Positions 12,771 through 21,789 of a stretch of DNA of 64,000 nucleotides are shown piece by piece (the stretch's first letter is position 1; every line of letters begins with the position of its first letter). Under the pieces are notes generated by a model. The model was not told the DNA's origin. It saw nothing but the letters and a program-made list of their open reading frames with translations, and did not search any database. The stretch covers positions 1-64,000 of the forward strand of contig DASXMU010000107.1 in NCBI GenBank assembly GCA_036495485.1. Reading direction: 5' to 3'. The translations under genes and the position numbers were made by a program. This DNA comes from PALSA-505 sp036495485. GTDB lineage: Bacteria; Actinomycetota; Actinomycetes; Streptosporangiales; Streptosporangiaceae.

Positions 12771-14126
12771 TCAGGAAGCCTTCGGGTCGTGGGGTGATTG
12801 CGCCCGGGTCGCCTGGGCTGCCGGTTCGGCGGGCGGGACTTCCGCCGGGACCTGGGCGGATCGCGGGGCGAGCCAGGCCGCGCAGCCGCCATTGACCAAA
12901 GCGATCGCGATGAGCAGAATCCGGTAGTCCACCAGCAGCGACAGTGCCGCGCCGAGCGCGATGGAGATCGTCTGCGGGGTGCTGACAATTGCCATCGTCG
13001 CGGTAATCGCCCGGCCCTGGAGCTGGGCTGGGGTCCGGCGCTGCACCGACGTCACCATGCCCACGGTCGACCAGCAGATGCCTGCGCCGAACACGAACGC
13101 GCCAACGGCCACGGCAGCGATGTAAGGGATGAGATAGATCACGGCGGCCAAGGCGATGCCGGCGATGCCGAGCATCACCACCGTCAGGTCGCCCACGCGG
13201 CGCGTCGCCTTTCCCGCGGTCAGCCCGGCAGCGATCGCCCCCGCTCCCTGCAGGCTGACGAACACTCCGACAAAGGCTGGTGAGCGATGCAGGCCGGTGC
13301 TGACAATGGCGAAGATCAGTGTCTGGGTGAAGCCCGTGACCAGCAGGGACGTGCCGAGTGCAAGGACCATCGCACGCAGGGACGGCGTCTGGAAGACGTG
13401 CTTCAGGCCGGCCAGCGTCTCCTCGCGAAATGAGACCGTTTCCCTGGGCTGGCGCGTGTCGTCCGGGAGCCTGATCCGCCACACGCACGCGGCCGCCACG
13501 GCAAACGTGCCGGCGTCGAGCATGGCGACATCGTGTCCGCCGATAACGACGAAGAGGGCTGCGCCGATCAACGGCGCCAGCAGCTTCACCCCGTCGCTGG
13601 CAGTCTGCAGAAGGCCGTTCGCGCTGGGCAGATCCTCATTATCGACGGTGGCTACAACGAGAGTCGACTGCGTCGGATTTATGATGATGCCCGATATGCC
13701 ATAAAAGAGAATGATGAGATAGAGCAGCCAGACTTGGCCCGCGTTATGTACCAGCAGAGTGAGCAGAAGCGTTCCTGCCATGGCCAGGTTGGCAGTGATG
13801 AAGACCTGGCGCCTTGGCAGGCGATCAATAATCACCCCGGCTAGGGGGGCGAATAGGTATGGCAGGGCGACAAAGAAGAACGACCCACCGGCTGCAGCGT
13901 TGCTGCCGGTCAGTTCCTTAACCCACACCCCGAAGGCGATGATGAGCGCCCGGTCTCCCAGGGCGGAGAGACTCTGCCCGAAAATCAGGAGCTGAAAGCT
14001 GCGGTTACGCAACAGGGAATTTGGCCGCCTGCCGTGCGGACCTGATAATTTGTGGGTCAGGCGTCCCAGCAGGCTGCGGCTGTGCTTACGAGCCGAGTCC
14101 TCAGGAAAAGTCGGCGAATCTCCCAT
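12771..14126 (-). CDS. MFS transporter, probable metabolite exporter
   Basis: 451 aa from ATG at 14126, preceded on the minus strand by AGAGGAAA as ribosome-binding site; the frame continues up to 14252 without MFS character. The chain contains about 12 hydrophobic segments. The N-terminal half has SLSALGDRAL and IDRLPRRQVF, resembling the EntS/MFS_3 group of drug and siderophore exporters. The C-terminal tail is Pro/Ala/Glu rich. It is divergent from the HxlR-type regulator at 14583, with a 14-bp palindrome between them. Repression of the pump by that regulator, relieved by a ligand, is a reasonable model. Confidence 0.92.
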   Translation of the reverse strand: MGDSPTFPEDSARKHSRSLLGRLTHKLSGPHGRRPNSLLRNRSFQLLIFGQSLSALGDRALIIAFGVWVKELTGSNAAAGGSFFFVALPYLFAPLAGVIIDRLPRRQVFITANLAMAGTLLLTLLVHNAGQVWLLYLIILFYGISGIIINPTQSTLVVATVDNEDLPSANGLLQTASDGVKLLAPLIGAALFVVIGGHDVAMLDAGTFAVAAACVWRIRLPDDTRQPRETVSFREETLAGLKHVFQTPSLRAMVLALGTSLLVTGFTQTLIFAIVSTGLHRSPAFVGVFVSLQGAGAIAAGLTAGKATRRVGDLTVVMLGIAGIALAAVIYLIPYIAAVAVGAFVFGAGICWSTVGMVTSVQRRTPAQLQGRAITATMAIVSTPQTISIALGAALSLLVDYRILLIAIALVNGGCAAWLAPRSAQVPAEVPPAEPAAQATRAQSPHDPKAS

Positions 14127-14582
14127 GCTCGTTTCCTCTGCACGGATATCTAGGGCCCAAGCCACCTGTATGAATCCAATCATGTGCCCGGCCACGTGTC
14201 GACCCGGCGGCATCGCGGTGTCATACCGCCACGCCTCGGTCAGCAGCGTCACACTGCTACGCCTGAGTCAGTTCGGTGTGACCACGAGGCTACGTCATGG
14301 TGGCCCGGGGGTCGTACTGATCATCAAGGGTTGCGACAGGGATTTCCGCAAGCCTAGGCTTGTACTATGCCGCTTATGCGTGCCATGCCCCATCTGTGCC
14401 GTCCGCGGTTGCGCATGCTGCCTAAGCTGGGGCGCGATCAGTTGACCGGGCCGCCGCGCGAAGGCGGCCCTGCCGCGGCAGGCCAGTTCGCCACGCGCCA
14501 GCGGATCAGCAGCGGCCACTCTCCCTGAAAAGGCAAGCCCGGGTTCTCGCCGAGGAGAGTACATATCGCGGAGGAGAGCGCA
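14127..14582. promoter_or_regulatory. Divergent MFS/HxlR control region with 14-bp palindrome
   Basis: 456 bp between divergent genes, with no gene I can support. CAAGCCTAGGCTTG at 14349-14362 is a perfect 14-bp palindrome and the best operator candidate for the adjacent HxlR-type protein. A Shine-Dalgarno AGGAG at 14572-14576 serves the GTG at 14583. No strong -35/-10 pair was identified. Confidence 0.45.
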
Positions 14583-14876
14583 GTGAACGATTGGCAGGCG
14601 GCAGGCCAGGCGATCTTGCTGGTATCCGGGAAATGGACAGTACCGGTCCTGGGCGAGCTGAGGAGGAGTCCTAGGAATTACAATGATCTGGCCCGTGCGG
14701 TGGGCACCGACCATAAGACGCTTACCCGGACGCTGCAACGGCTCCAGGCTGATAATCTCGTGCTGCGTGAGTCGCACGGCCCCCAGCGGGTGACCTACCG
14801 GCTGGCGCCGCGAGCGCGGGAAATCACTAATCTCATTGAAGCACTTGGCTGCTGGTGGAAATCAACTGCTGCCTGA
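14583..14876 (+). CDS. HxlR-type winged-helix transcriptional regulator
   Basis: 97 aa, GTG start with AGGAG 6 nt upstream. LVSGKWTVPVLGEL near the N-terminus, then NYNDLARAVGTDHKTLTRTLQRL (helix-turn-helix) and a wing with RVTYRLAPRA, match the HxlR family. The N-terminal cysteine common in the family is missing; the only cysteine is near the C-terminus (GCWW), so redox sensing through the usual residue is unlikely. It is the only transcriptional regulator recognised in the window. It probably controls the divergent MFS pump and itself through the palindrome at 14349-14362. The methyltransferase starts 111 nt downstream. Confidence 0.9.
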   Translation: MNDWQAAGQAILLVSGKWTVPVLGELRRSPRNYNDLARAVGTDHKTLTRTLQRLQADNLVLRESHGPQRVTYRLAPRAREITNLIEALGCWWKSTAA

Positions 14877-14987
14877 CTTATTTCCGGTCGGCTTTGCCGG
14901 ACTACCCGGTTCTATGGGGTGGTGGCGGAAGATTCTGAAACCGGTCTTCCCCGAGCCATACCTGGTGTTTCCCGATTGGAGCGGACA

Positions 14988-15770
14988 GTGTCCCAAGATA
15001 GCGCCGCAGCAGTTGCCGCCACCGATCCTTACGCGGTGACACCCGGCTGGTACGACCTGTTCCGCGCCGCTGAGGGCGCGGATGCGCTGCCCTCGGTGGC
15101 GTTCTTCGCCGGCCTGGCACCCAGTGGGGGATCGGCGCTGGAGATCGGGCCGGGAACTGGCCGGATCACCCTTGCCGTCGCGGAACGCACCGCGGCCCTC
15201 TGGTGCCTGGAACGCTCGCCCACGATGCGCGCGGTGTTGCTCGCCAAGCTGGCCGGGCGGCCTGACCTGTGGGACCGGGTCACCGTGTTGCAAGGTAGCG
15301 CGCCCACCTTCCGGCTCAGCCGGCGGTTCGACTACATCTACCTGGCGGGGGTACTGGAACACATTCCCGCACGTGACCGCCCAGCCCTATTCGCCGCGAT
15401 CGCGGAACATCTCATTCCCGGCGGGACCGTGGCTATGGACATGGTGCTCACGCTGCCAGCGCCAGATGAACCGGAGCACGAGGTGAGCCAGGTGCGGCTT
15501 GGTGAGTGCCGCTACGTTTACTCCCTGCAGGCGCAGCGGATCGGGCCCGACCTCTCACGGCTGCGAATGACCTACCGCACCCTCCATCACGACGAGCTGA
15601 TCGCGACCGACGTGGTAACCCGGCTGCACAATATGCACCGTCCAGGCCCCGTCCAGGCTGATCTCGCCGCCGCCGGGCTGGTTCCCGTCACCGCGCCGGG
15701 CACGGCGGCGGCCGCCAGCGTCATCATTGACGCTGGAGTGGTAGTGGCGCGGACGGAGGTGGCCGGATGA
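14988..15770 (+). CDS. Class I SAM-dependent methyltransferase
   Basis: About 260 aa from GTG at 14988, chosen because TTGGAGC lies 7-12 nt upstream; the frame is open to 14919. Motif I is ALEIGPGTGRITL, followed by LECLERSP-like acidic loop residues and the DYIYLAGVLEHIP segment of class I methyltransferases. The substrate cannot be read. The stop overlaps the start of the M28 peptidase gene (ATGA at 15767-15770), so the two are translationally coupled. Confidence 0.87.
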   Translation: MSQDSAAAVAATDPYAVTPGWYDLFRAAEGADALPSVAFFAGLAPSGGSALEIGPGTGRITLAVAERTAALWCLERSPTMRAVLLAKLAGRPDLWDRVTVLQGSAPTFRLSRRFDYIYLAGVLEHIPARDRPALFAAIAEHLIPGGTVAMDMVLTLPAPDEPEHEVSQVRLGECRYVYSLQAQRIGPDLSRLRMTYRTLHHDELIATDVVTRLHNMHRPGPVQADLAAAGLVPVTAPGTAAAASVIIDAGVVVARTEVAG

Positions 15771-17059
15771 GTGACCTCGGCGACAAGCTAGCCGAAGCTG
15801 TGACCGGCGCGGATGCCGTGGCGCACCTGCGTGCGCTGCAGCGGATCGCGGACGCGCACGACGGTAATCGCGCTCCGGGCACGCGCGGGTTCGAGGCGTC
15901 GGCAGCTTATGTCACGAATGTGCTCACCGCGGCCGGCTACCGGGTGACCGCGCAAGACGTGCCCTCCACGCGATTCGTAGTGACCGCCGAACAGACGCAG
16001 GTGACCCGGACCGGCTGGTGCCCGCGGACATTGCTGATGGACGACTCCCCGCAGTTGCGCGATGTCGTGGCCCCGCTGATCGTGATACCCGGCACTGGCC
16101 AGCCTGGCGACTATGCCCGCCGGGATCTAAGTGGCGCGGTGGTACTCCTTGCCCGTGTCCCCGGCGGCTATGACCGGCAAGTCGCTGCCGCCAGCGAGGC
16201 TGGCGCCGTGGCTGTGCTTCTCTATATCAGCAATCCGTGCCCTGGCAACATCTACCGGCTGCACTGGTACCAGGCCGATCCGCCACCCATCCCGCTTGCG
16301 TCAATATCGCAAGATGACGCTGAGCAACTGGCATCCCGCGCCGCCGCCGGGCCCGTTGAGCTGCGTCTTGACTGGCAGGGCGGCAAAGTCAGCGCGATCA
16401 CCAGTAATGTCCTGGCAGCGACCAGCTGTGGCGGTCCCGCCAGCATTATTGCCGGAGCTCACCTGGACAGTGTGCTCGAGGCTCCCGGCATCAATGACAA
16501 CGGCTCTGGCGTCGCTGCCGTCCTGCAGACAGCCATCGAACTCGCACCGCTGCAAGAGAAGGTCAGCAACAAGGTCAGGTTCGCCTTCTGGGGTGCGGAG
16601 GAGCTGGTTAATGTCGGATCACGTTACTACGTGAGCCAGCTAACGACGGCCGAGCGACAGGAAACGCTCCTTTACCTCAATGCGGAGATGATCGGCTCAC
16701 CCAACTACGTCCGGTACGTGATGCACGGCTCTGGCACGGTGACTGCGCCCTTCGACGCGTATTTTCAGCGGCACAGCGTTTCCTATGAATACCTGGACGC
16801 AGGCGAGGTCGGGTCCGACCATCTCCCGTTCCGTGACGCCGGGGTCCCAGTCGCTGGCCTGCATTGCGGGTCGATCGGCATCAAGACCCCAGCCGATCAG
16901 GAACGCTACGGGGGGGCCGGTAGCCAGCTCTATGATCCCGGCTACCACCAGGCCAGCGACACGGTGCGCAATATCAGCCGGGCCGCGCTGGACTGGAATG
17001 TCCGTGCTATGGCGTATGCGGTCGGCCGGGCCGCCGAGGATGCCAGCGACCTGGTGTAG
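15767..17059 (+). CDS. M28-family metallopeptidase / aminopeptidase
   Basis: 430 aa. Zinc-site motifs are in order: H232 in AGAHLDSV, D in NDNGSG, E-E in FWGAEE, an acidic residue in NAEMIGS (Glu where Asp is usual) and H in SDHLPF. A PA-like insert (AVVLLARVPGG) lies near residue 125, as in secreted aminopeptidases such as the Streptomyces griseus enzyme. I see no signal peptide, so it would act in the cytoplasm. In NRPS clusters a peptidase may trim or inactivate the product or process a precursor; the role here is unknown. It overlaps the methyltransferase by 4 nt. Confidence 0.9.
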   Translation: MSDLGDKLAEAVTGADAVAHLRALQRIADAHDGNRAPGTRGFEASAAYVTNVLTAAGYRVTAQDVPSTRFVVTAEQTQVTRTGWCPRTLLMDDSPQLRDVVAPLIVIPGTGQPGDYARRDLSGAVVLLARVPGGYDRQVAAASEAGAVAVLLYISNPCPGNIYRLHWYQADPPPIPLASISQDDAEQLASRAAAGPVELRLDWQGGKVSAITSNVLAATSCGGPASIIAGAHLDSVLEAPGINDNGSGVAAVLQTAIELAPLQEKVSNKVRFAFWGAEELVNVGSRYYVSQLTTAERQETLLYLNAEMIGSPNYVRYVMHGSGTVTAPFDAYFQRHSVSYEYLDAGEVGSDHLPFRDAGVPVAGLHCGSIGIKTPADQERYGGAGSQLYDPGYHQASDTVRNISRAALDWNVRAMAYAVGRAAEDASDLV

Positions 17060-17136
17060 CGGGGCAGCACGCCGTCGGTGTCAGCCGTGGAACGTCTGCT
17101 GGCTCCGTTGGCCGCCCGTCTCGCGGGGACCGGCCG

Positions 17137-19023
17137 CTATTTGGTGAAGTACCAGGCTTCCGGGGTGAAGGCGTACTGAGTCAGGCCGGCGAACGAGCTC
17201 GGCGGCCCGCTCAGCTTGTTCTGCCAGGCTACGACCACGTCGGTGTTCGGCAGGAACAAGGCCGGCAGGTCGCGGGTGAGGAATGCGGCCTCATTCTTCA
17301 CAGCACCTCGGTTGCTGCTGTACACCGAATCCCGGATTAGCGAGTCGGCGGTGGCGCTGCTGTAGCTGCCGAAATTGAACGAGCCGGTGGTAGTGAATAT
17401 GGCATTGGTCGTCGGATAGGGTAGGAGGCCGAATCCGCCGAAATCTTCCATTTCCCACGCATTCGCCTGCGCTGGGGACGATGGGTTGTTGTAGTTAGTG
17501 ATGATGGTATTGAAGGGCTTGGCATCCAGGTTGACCTTTATGCCTGCCCGCTGGGCCGCTGATGCGAATGCGACATCTTCCCCCTGGATGCTTGAATCAT
17601 TGCTGTCGTAAATCAGGTTGAACGACAGAGCGGTGCCACTGGGGATCCCGGCGCCGCATCGGCCGGCCCCGGCACCAGGGTGCGCGCATGTATCGGTGCC
17701 ACCTGAGGTGACGTGCCAGCCGTGCGCAGTGAGCAGTGCCTTGGCCGCCGCGATGCTGTACGGGTAGGGATCCGTCTTCGCGTCGGGCGGCGTGAACTGG
17801 CTCAGCGGCAGGGATGGCACCGGGCCGTAAGCTGGCTCGGCCGCCCCCTGGTAGATGCTGTTGATATAGCCGTTCTGGTCAATGAGGTGTGCAAGCGCCT
17901 GCCGGACGTATAGCTGCGCGATAATGCTATTCCAGTGCCCAGAGGTATTCTTGAAGTTGAATGGCATGTACGACCAGCCGAAACCCGGGTAACCGTAGAA
18001 ATCATATCCGGCGCGCGTCAGCGACCGTATCGACGGTATATCCTGACCTGGAATCGTCCCCACGGTAAGCTGATGGGCTAGCAGGGCGTCCATCTCTGCC
18101 GTGTTCGAGGTAAAAGTGACCTGATTGAGGTGGGCTATGTGATCCTTATATGGACCGGTGTAGCCCGGGTTCGGCACCATGGAGTTCGCGCCGGTAGCCG
18201 CATCGAACGCGGTGAGCCGGAACGGGCCGTCGACGGTCTGCCACAGCGGATTGGCCGCGTAACTGGCCACCAGCTTGGACTGTGCATTGAGGAAATCGTA
18301 GATCTGCTTAGCTTCGGCTGGGCTGGTGAAGTCGATCACCGGCCCGTGGGCTGAGGTTCTCGCCCAGGCGGCTGATGGCAGTGGGACGATGAGGCCCAGT
18401 TCGTCCATCAGGAACCATTCGGGGTTATATGCCCTGGTTAGCTGCATGACCACGGTCCGCGGGTTCGGTGCTGTGACGGCCGCGACATTATCCGGGAAGA
18501 AGCCGGGCGTGTAATTGCCCCAGTTGGCCGCGGATTCTTTTACTGCTGCCTTTACCAGGTCGATGCTGAAGATCACGTCCCTGGCTTCGACCGGCTGTCC
18601 ATTGGACCATCGGTAGTTACCCGCGAGATGGATGGTCACGGTCGTGTTGCCGTTGGAAAATTCCGGTGCGGAAGCCAGGCTCAATTGGTAGTTTATCTCG
18701 GGCTCGACACCGGTTACCGGCCAGTACAGTGGCCGCCACATCAACTTCTGGAAATCGTTGATGGTGAACGACGAGCTTTCCGCTGCCGGGGTAATCGGGA
18801 AAATGTACTGAGGCGTGGCGCCAGGCAGCAGGCCGAAGGACACGGTGCCGCCGCGGAGCGCGGAACCGGCCGCCTTGGGCAGTGCGCCGAAGCCGCCACC
18901 CCGCTGTACCGGCAGCTTGGCTGCGCTTGAGCAGGCGGCGAGCCCGCTCAGGCCTAGCAGAAGAACCGTGCCCACGGTCCAGTTGCGAATGAAGCGGCCC
19001 ATCCCGCTGCGCGCACACGCCAT
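17137..19023 (-). CDS. ABC transporter solute-binding lipoprotein, family 5 (peptide-type)
   Basis: 628 aa. The start at 19023 is supported by GGGGAAG nine bases upstream. The N-terminus is a lipoprotein signal with lipobox LAAC, Cys31 being the lipidated residue and a substrate for Lgt. The mature part has the SBP_bac_5 features of oligopeptide/DppA/OppA proteins, such as the YRWSNGQPVEARDVIFSI segment. No permease or ATPase gene is adjacent, so it is an orphan binding protein: it might capture a peptide product or signal, or use permeases from elsewhere. It is convergent with the M28 peptidase gene. Confidence 0.93.
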   Translation of the reverse strand: MACARSGMGRFIRNWTVGTVLLLGLSGLAACSSAAKLPVQRGGGFGALPKAAGSALRGGTVSFGLLPGATPQYIFPITPAAESSSFTINDFQKLMWRPLYWPVTGVEPEINYQLSLASAPEFSNGNTTVTIHLAGNYRWSNGQPVEARDVIFSIDLVKAAVKESAANWGNYTPGFFPDNVAAVTAPNPRTVVMQLTRAYNPEWFLMDELGLIVPLPSAAWARTSAHGPVIDFTSPAEAKQIYDFLNAQSKLVASYAANPLWQTVDGPFRLTAFDAATGANSMVPNPGYTGPYKDHIAHLNQVTFTSNTAEMDALLAHQLTVGTIPGQDIPSIRSLTRAGYDFYGYPGFGWSYMPFNFKNTSGHWNSIIAQLYVRQALAHLIDQNGYINSIYQGAAEPAYGPVPSLPLSQFTPPDAKTDPYPYSIAAAKALLTAHGWHVTSGGTDTCAHPGAGAGRCGAGIPSGTALSFNLIYDSNDSSIQGEDVAFASAAQRAGIKVNLDAKPFNTIITNYNNPSSPAQANAWEMEDFGGFGLLPYPTTNAIFTTTGSFNFGSYSSATADSLIRDSVYSSNRGAVKNEAAFLTRDLPALFLPNTDVVVAWQNKLSGPPSSFAGLTQYAFTPEAWYFTK

Positions 19024-19183
19024 CCGTCATCACTTCCCCGCGAATTTAATGTGCCAGGCGGGAGGAGCGTCAAGGGACAGCAGTACCACTGGTGGCCCGA
19101 ATGCCACCAGTCAGAAGACCCCCTCCATTCGATCAACGGCGCCCCTGGCGTCACGTGATGGCCAGGAGCGGCACAGGCTGCGT

Positions 19184-19455
19184 ATGCTGGAGATCGTGGC
19201 CACCATACGATGTGGCTTGCTGATCTTGGCGTCGTCGCCTCGGCCACACGCGTTCGCCGGGAATCTGCTCGCCGTGGCCATGGTCAGCTCGGTGAACGCC
19301 GTCGCCCTGCTGGCGCTGACCGAGCGAAGCTTGCGCACCGGGTCTGGCGGGATACGGCCTGCTGCTGTCCATGTTCGGCGCCGGGATGCTCTGTGCCCCG
19401 GTCTTGGTCTCCGCCATTGCCGGCAGGGCGGGATCCAGCGAAAGAGGGTTGAACT
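19184..19455 (+). pseudogene. Fragment of an MFS transporter gene, frameshifted
   Basis: One frame encodes NLLAVAMVSSVNAVALLALTE, and after a one-base excess G near 19346-19351 the next frame encodes GYGLLLSMFGAGMLCAP. Read together they look like adjacent membrane segments of an MFS protein. Neither frame is long enough for a gene, and the second runs into the radical SAM start. I judge it a decayed fragment left of the 19456 gene. The rest of 19024-19183 holds nothing I recognise. Confidence 0.4.
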
Positions 19456-21285
19456 ATGAAGGTAATCATGATCTCGATGCCCTGGAATCTCCTTGAAACG
19501 CCGTCGCTGCCGCTGGGGATCCTGGGCACGATCATTCGCGGCAACGACGAGCGGCATGAGGTGCAGGAGATATACGGAAACATAAGCTGGGCCGAATACC
19601 TGTTAAGCGCCACGGACGGCACTGTGACGCCCAGGGACTACGACTATGTCGCGAATGTGGGCGCCTGGTTCGGTATGGGAGACTGGATCTTCGCACCCGC
19701 TTTCTACGGCCACCCCGACTGGCGCATCGAGCGGTATCTGGAGTATCTGCGATCGCACGCCATTGACCCTCGCCAGTCAGTGCGGATGTCCCGCTACGCG
19801 GCCGGTTTCATCTCGCTCATGGCACAGCAGATCGCCGCGGCAGAGCCTGAGCTGCTGGGATTCAGCACTACGTTCCAGCAGAACATCCCGTCGCTCGCGC
19901 TGGCGAAGGAAGTGAAGCGGTTGCTGCCGCAGACTCCCATCGTCTTCGGCGGTGGCAACTGTGACGCGCCCATGGGCGCGGCCCTGCAACGTAACTTTCC
20001 ATTCGTCGACTATGTGATTAGCGGCGAGGCAGAACGGTCAGTTACGGAATTTATGGAGTTCATTCAGGGACTGCGGCCCGCCCGCGAGGTCTCTGGCCTG
20101 TCGTGGCGTGACGACGCCGACCGTACCGTCACCAACGATCCCGGAGCGATTGTCAACATTGAAACGGTCCCACTCCCCGACTATTCGCAATGGTCCGCCA
20201 CGCTCAATGCAAGCAGCATACGCGGCTACGTCAAGCCGACACTGCTGTACGAGGCGGCTCGCGGGTGCTGGTGGGGTGAGAAACACACCTGTACCTTCTG
20301 CGGGCTGAACGGGCTGACGATGAAGTTCAGGTCACGGCCCGCCGACCAGGTACTCGCACATCTTCGTGATCTTGTGAGCACCTACCGTGTGCTCGACATC
20401 GTGGCTGTCGACAACATACTCGACATCGGATACCTGAAGACGCTGCTGCCCCGGCTCAGCGACGAGGACTGGGATCTCCATTTCTATTACGAAGTGAAAT
20501 CAAACCTCAGCGAAGCAGACGTCGAAATGCTCAGGCGAGCCGGGCTTGTGCATATCCAGCCCGGGATCGAGAACCTGAGCTCACGGGTTCTGCGGATCAT
20601 GAACAAGGGTGTGCATGCCACCCAGAACGTGCGCCTTCTCAGGGACTGCGAGGACAATGACATAACGGTCGACTGGAATTACCTGTATGGGTTTCCCGCC
20701 GAGTCTGACGACGACTACGCGTCAGTTCTGGAGCAGTTGCCCGCGCTGGCGCACCTGCAGCCTCCCAGTGGCAGCGTGCGGATTCTGCTCGAACGCTACA
20801 GCCCGTACTTCACTCTGCCGGGGCTCGGGTTCCACGACCGGCGGCCCGCCGCACTCTACCAGCATGTCTACGATCTGCCGCCCGCCGAACTCGCCGACCT
20901 CGTCTACCAGTTCGATACTGACGACCAGGGTATCGGGCGCCAGCGGAGCCAGCAGATGCGCGCGGCAATCAGGGCGTGGAAAGATGCCTACCCCGCCAGC
21001 AGCCTGACGTGCACGCGCCTGCCCGATGGCTCGGCGGTGATCACGGACCGCCGGGTTGGCTGGCCGGAACGTCAGACCAGGCTCACTCCGGGAGCCCAGT
21101 GCGCGGCGTACGAAGCCATGCGAACATCGCGCACGGTCCGCGCGATCGCCGGCCGCGTGGGAATCAGCGCCGGCCAGATAGCTGGGTGGGTGCGCGAGTG
21201 GCGTGACCTCGGCCTGGTGTTTGAGGACGACGGCAGGGTGGTGGCGCTCGCCACCCGGCGCGCCAGCCTGAAGCGGTTCGGCTGA
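19456..21285 (+). CDS. Cobalamin-binding radical SAM protein, RiPP-maturation type
   Basis: 609 aa. The N-terminal third is a B12-binding fold (LGFSTTFQQNIPSLALAKE, then VFGGGN, then YVISGEAE). The radical SAM cluster motif is RGCWWGEKHTCTFCGLNG: C271-x7-C279-x2-C282, the spacing typical of the RiPP maturation radical SAM protein 1 family (rSAM_ocin_1) rather than CxxxCxxC. The C-terminus, about residues 530-600, looks like a small winged-helix module. B12-dependent relatives methylate unactivated carbons of peptides. No precursor peptide is evident nearby. The next gene is a DUF5825-like protein 9 nt away and then an O-methyltransferase overlapping by 4 nt, so the three form one translational unit. 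Confidence 0.9.
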   Translation: MKVIMISMPWNLLETPSLPLGILGTIIRGNDERHEVQEIYGNISWAEYLLSATDGTVTPRDYDYVANVGAWFGMGDWIFAPAFYGHPDWRIERYLEYLRSHAIDPRQSVRMSRYAAGFISLMAQQIAAAEPELLGFSTTFQQNIPSLALAKEVKRLLPQTPIVFGGGNCDAPMGAALQRNFPFVDYVISGEAERSVTEFMEFIQGLRPAREVSGLSWRDDADRTVTNDPGAIVNIETVPLPDYSQWSATLNASSIRGYVKPTLLYEAARGCWWGEKHTCTFCGLNGLTMKFRSRPADQVLAHLRDLVSTYRVLDIVAVDNILDIGYLKTLLPRLSDEDWDLHFYYEVKSNLSEADVEMLRRAGLVHIQPGIENLSSRVLRIMNKGVHATQNVRLLRDCEDNDITVDWNYLYGFPAESDDDYASVLEQLPALAHLQPPSGSVRILLERYSPYFTLPGLGFHDRRPAALYQHVYDLPPAELADLVYQFDTDDQGIGRQRSQQMRAAIRAWKDAYPASSLTCTRLPDGSAVITDRRVGWPERQTRLTPGAQCAAYEAMRTSRTVRAIAGRVGISAGQIAGWVREWRDLGLVFEDDGRVVALATRRASLKRFG

Positions 21286-21294
21286 GGGGGACCG

Positions 21295-21789
21295 ATGTAC
21301 CTGACGACAAGCGGCCTTACCCCAGCAATGCTCATCTCGGCGGCCGGGGCTGGGCGTTTCCTGAAGTTCATCGCCGAGTTGCGCGAGATGACGGCACGAG
21401 GTGACGTGATCGCCTGGCACGCTGAGACCGACGGCGACGTCGACTTGAGTCCGCTCTTTCACCTGTGCCCGCCTTCGTCGGCGGAGCCGGCCGGCCGGGT
21501 GACCGAGTGGCGCGAGTCCTACCGCCCCGGCCTGCGCTACTACCGGAGAGGCCCAGGTTTCGTCGTGGCGTATGACCATCACCCCGCCACCGGCCCCCGG
21601 GAAGTCACCTTGACCATTCCATCTGATATCGCCTTGTTCGACCGGCTTCACAGCCCGGGTGCCGTACCCGCCGGCAGCCGGTCGGCGGCGCGCCTGCGCC
21701 AAGCGGGGCTGCTATTCGACCTCGGCTGCGAGTCAGTAGTACCAATCGGCCGTCTGCGCCGTCTTACGCTTCCGACAAATGTGCTATGA
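21295..21789 (+). CDS. DUF5825-like partner protein of the radical SAM enzyme
   Basis: 164 aa, ATG preceded by GAGGGGG. It has no catalytic motif I recognise. Size, position directly after a RiPP-type radical SAM gene and overall character (FIAELREMTARGDVIAW, SPLFHLCPP, a TIPSDIALFDRL segment) fit my recollection of DUF5825 proteins that accompany this radical SAM family in actinobacteria. The assignment is from memory, not from a search. It may bind the substrate peptide or present it to the radical SAM enzyme. The stop overlaps the methyltransferase start (ATGA at 21786). Confidence 0.6.
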   Translation: MYLTTSGLTPAMLISAAGAGRFLKFIAELREMTARGDVIAWHAETDGDVDLSPLFHLCPPSSAEPAGRVTEWRESYRPGLRYYRRGPGFVVAYDHHPATGPREVTLTIPSDIALFDRLHSPGAVPAGSRSAARLRQAGLLFDLGCESVVPIGRLRRLTLPTNVL

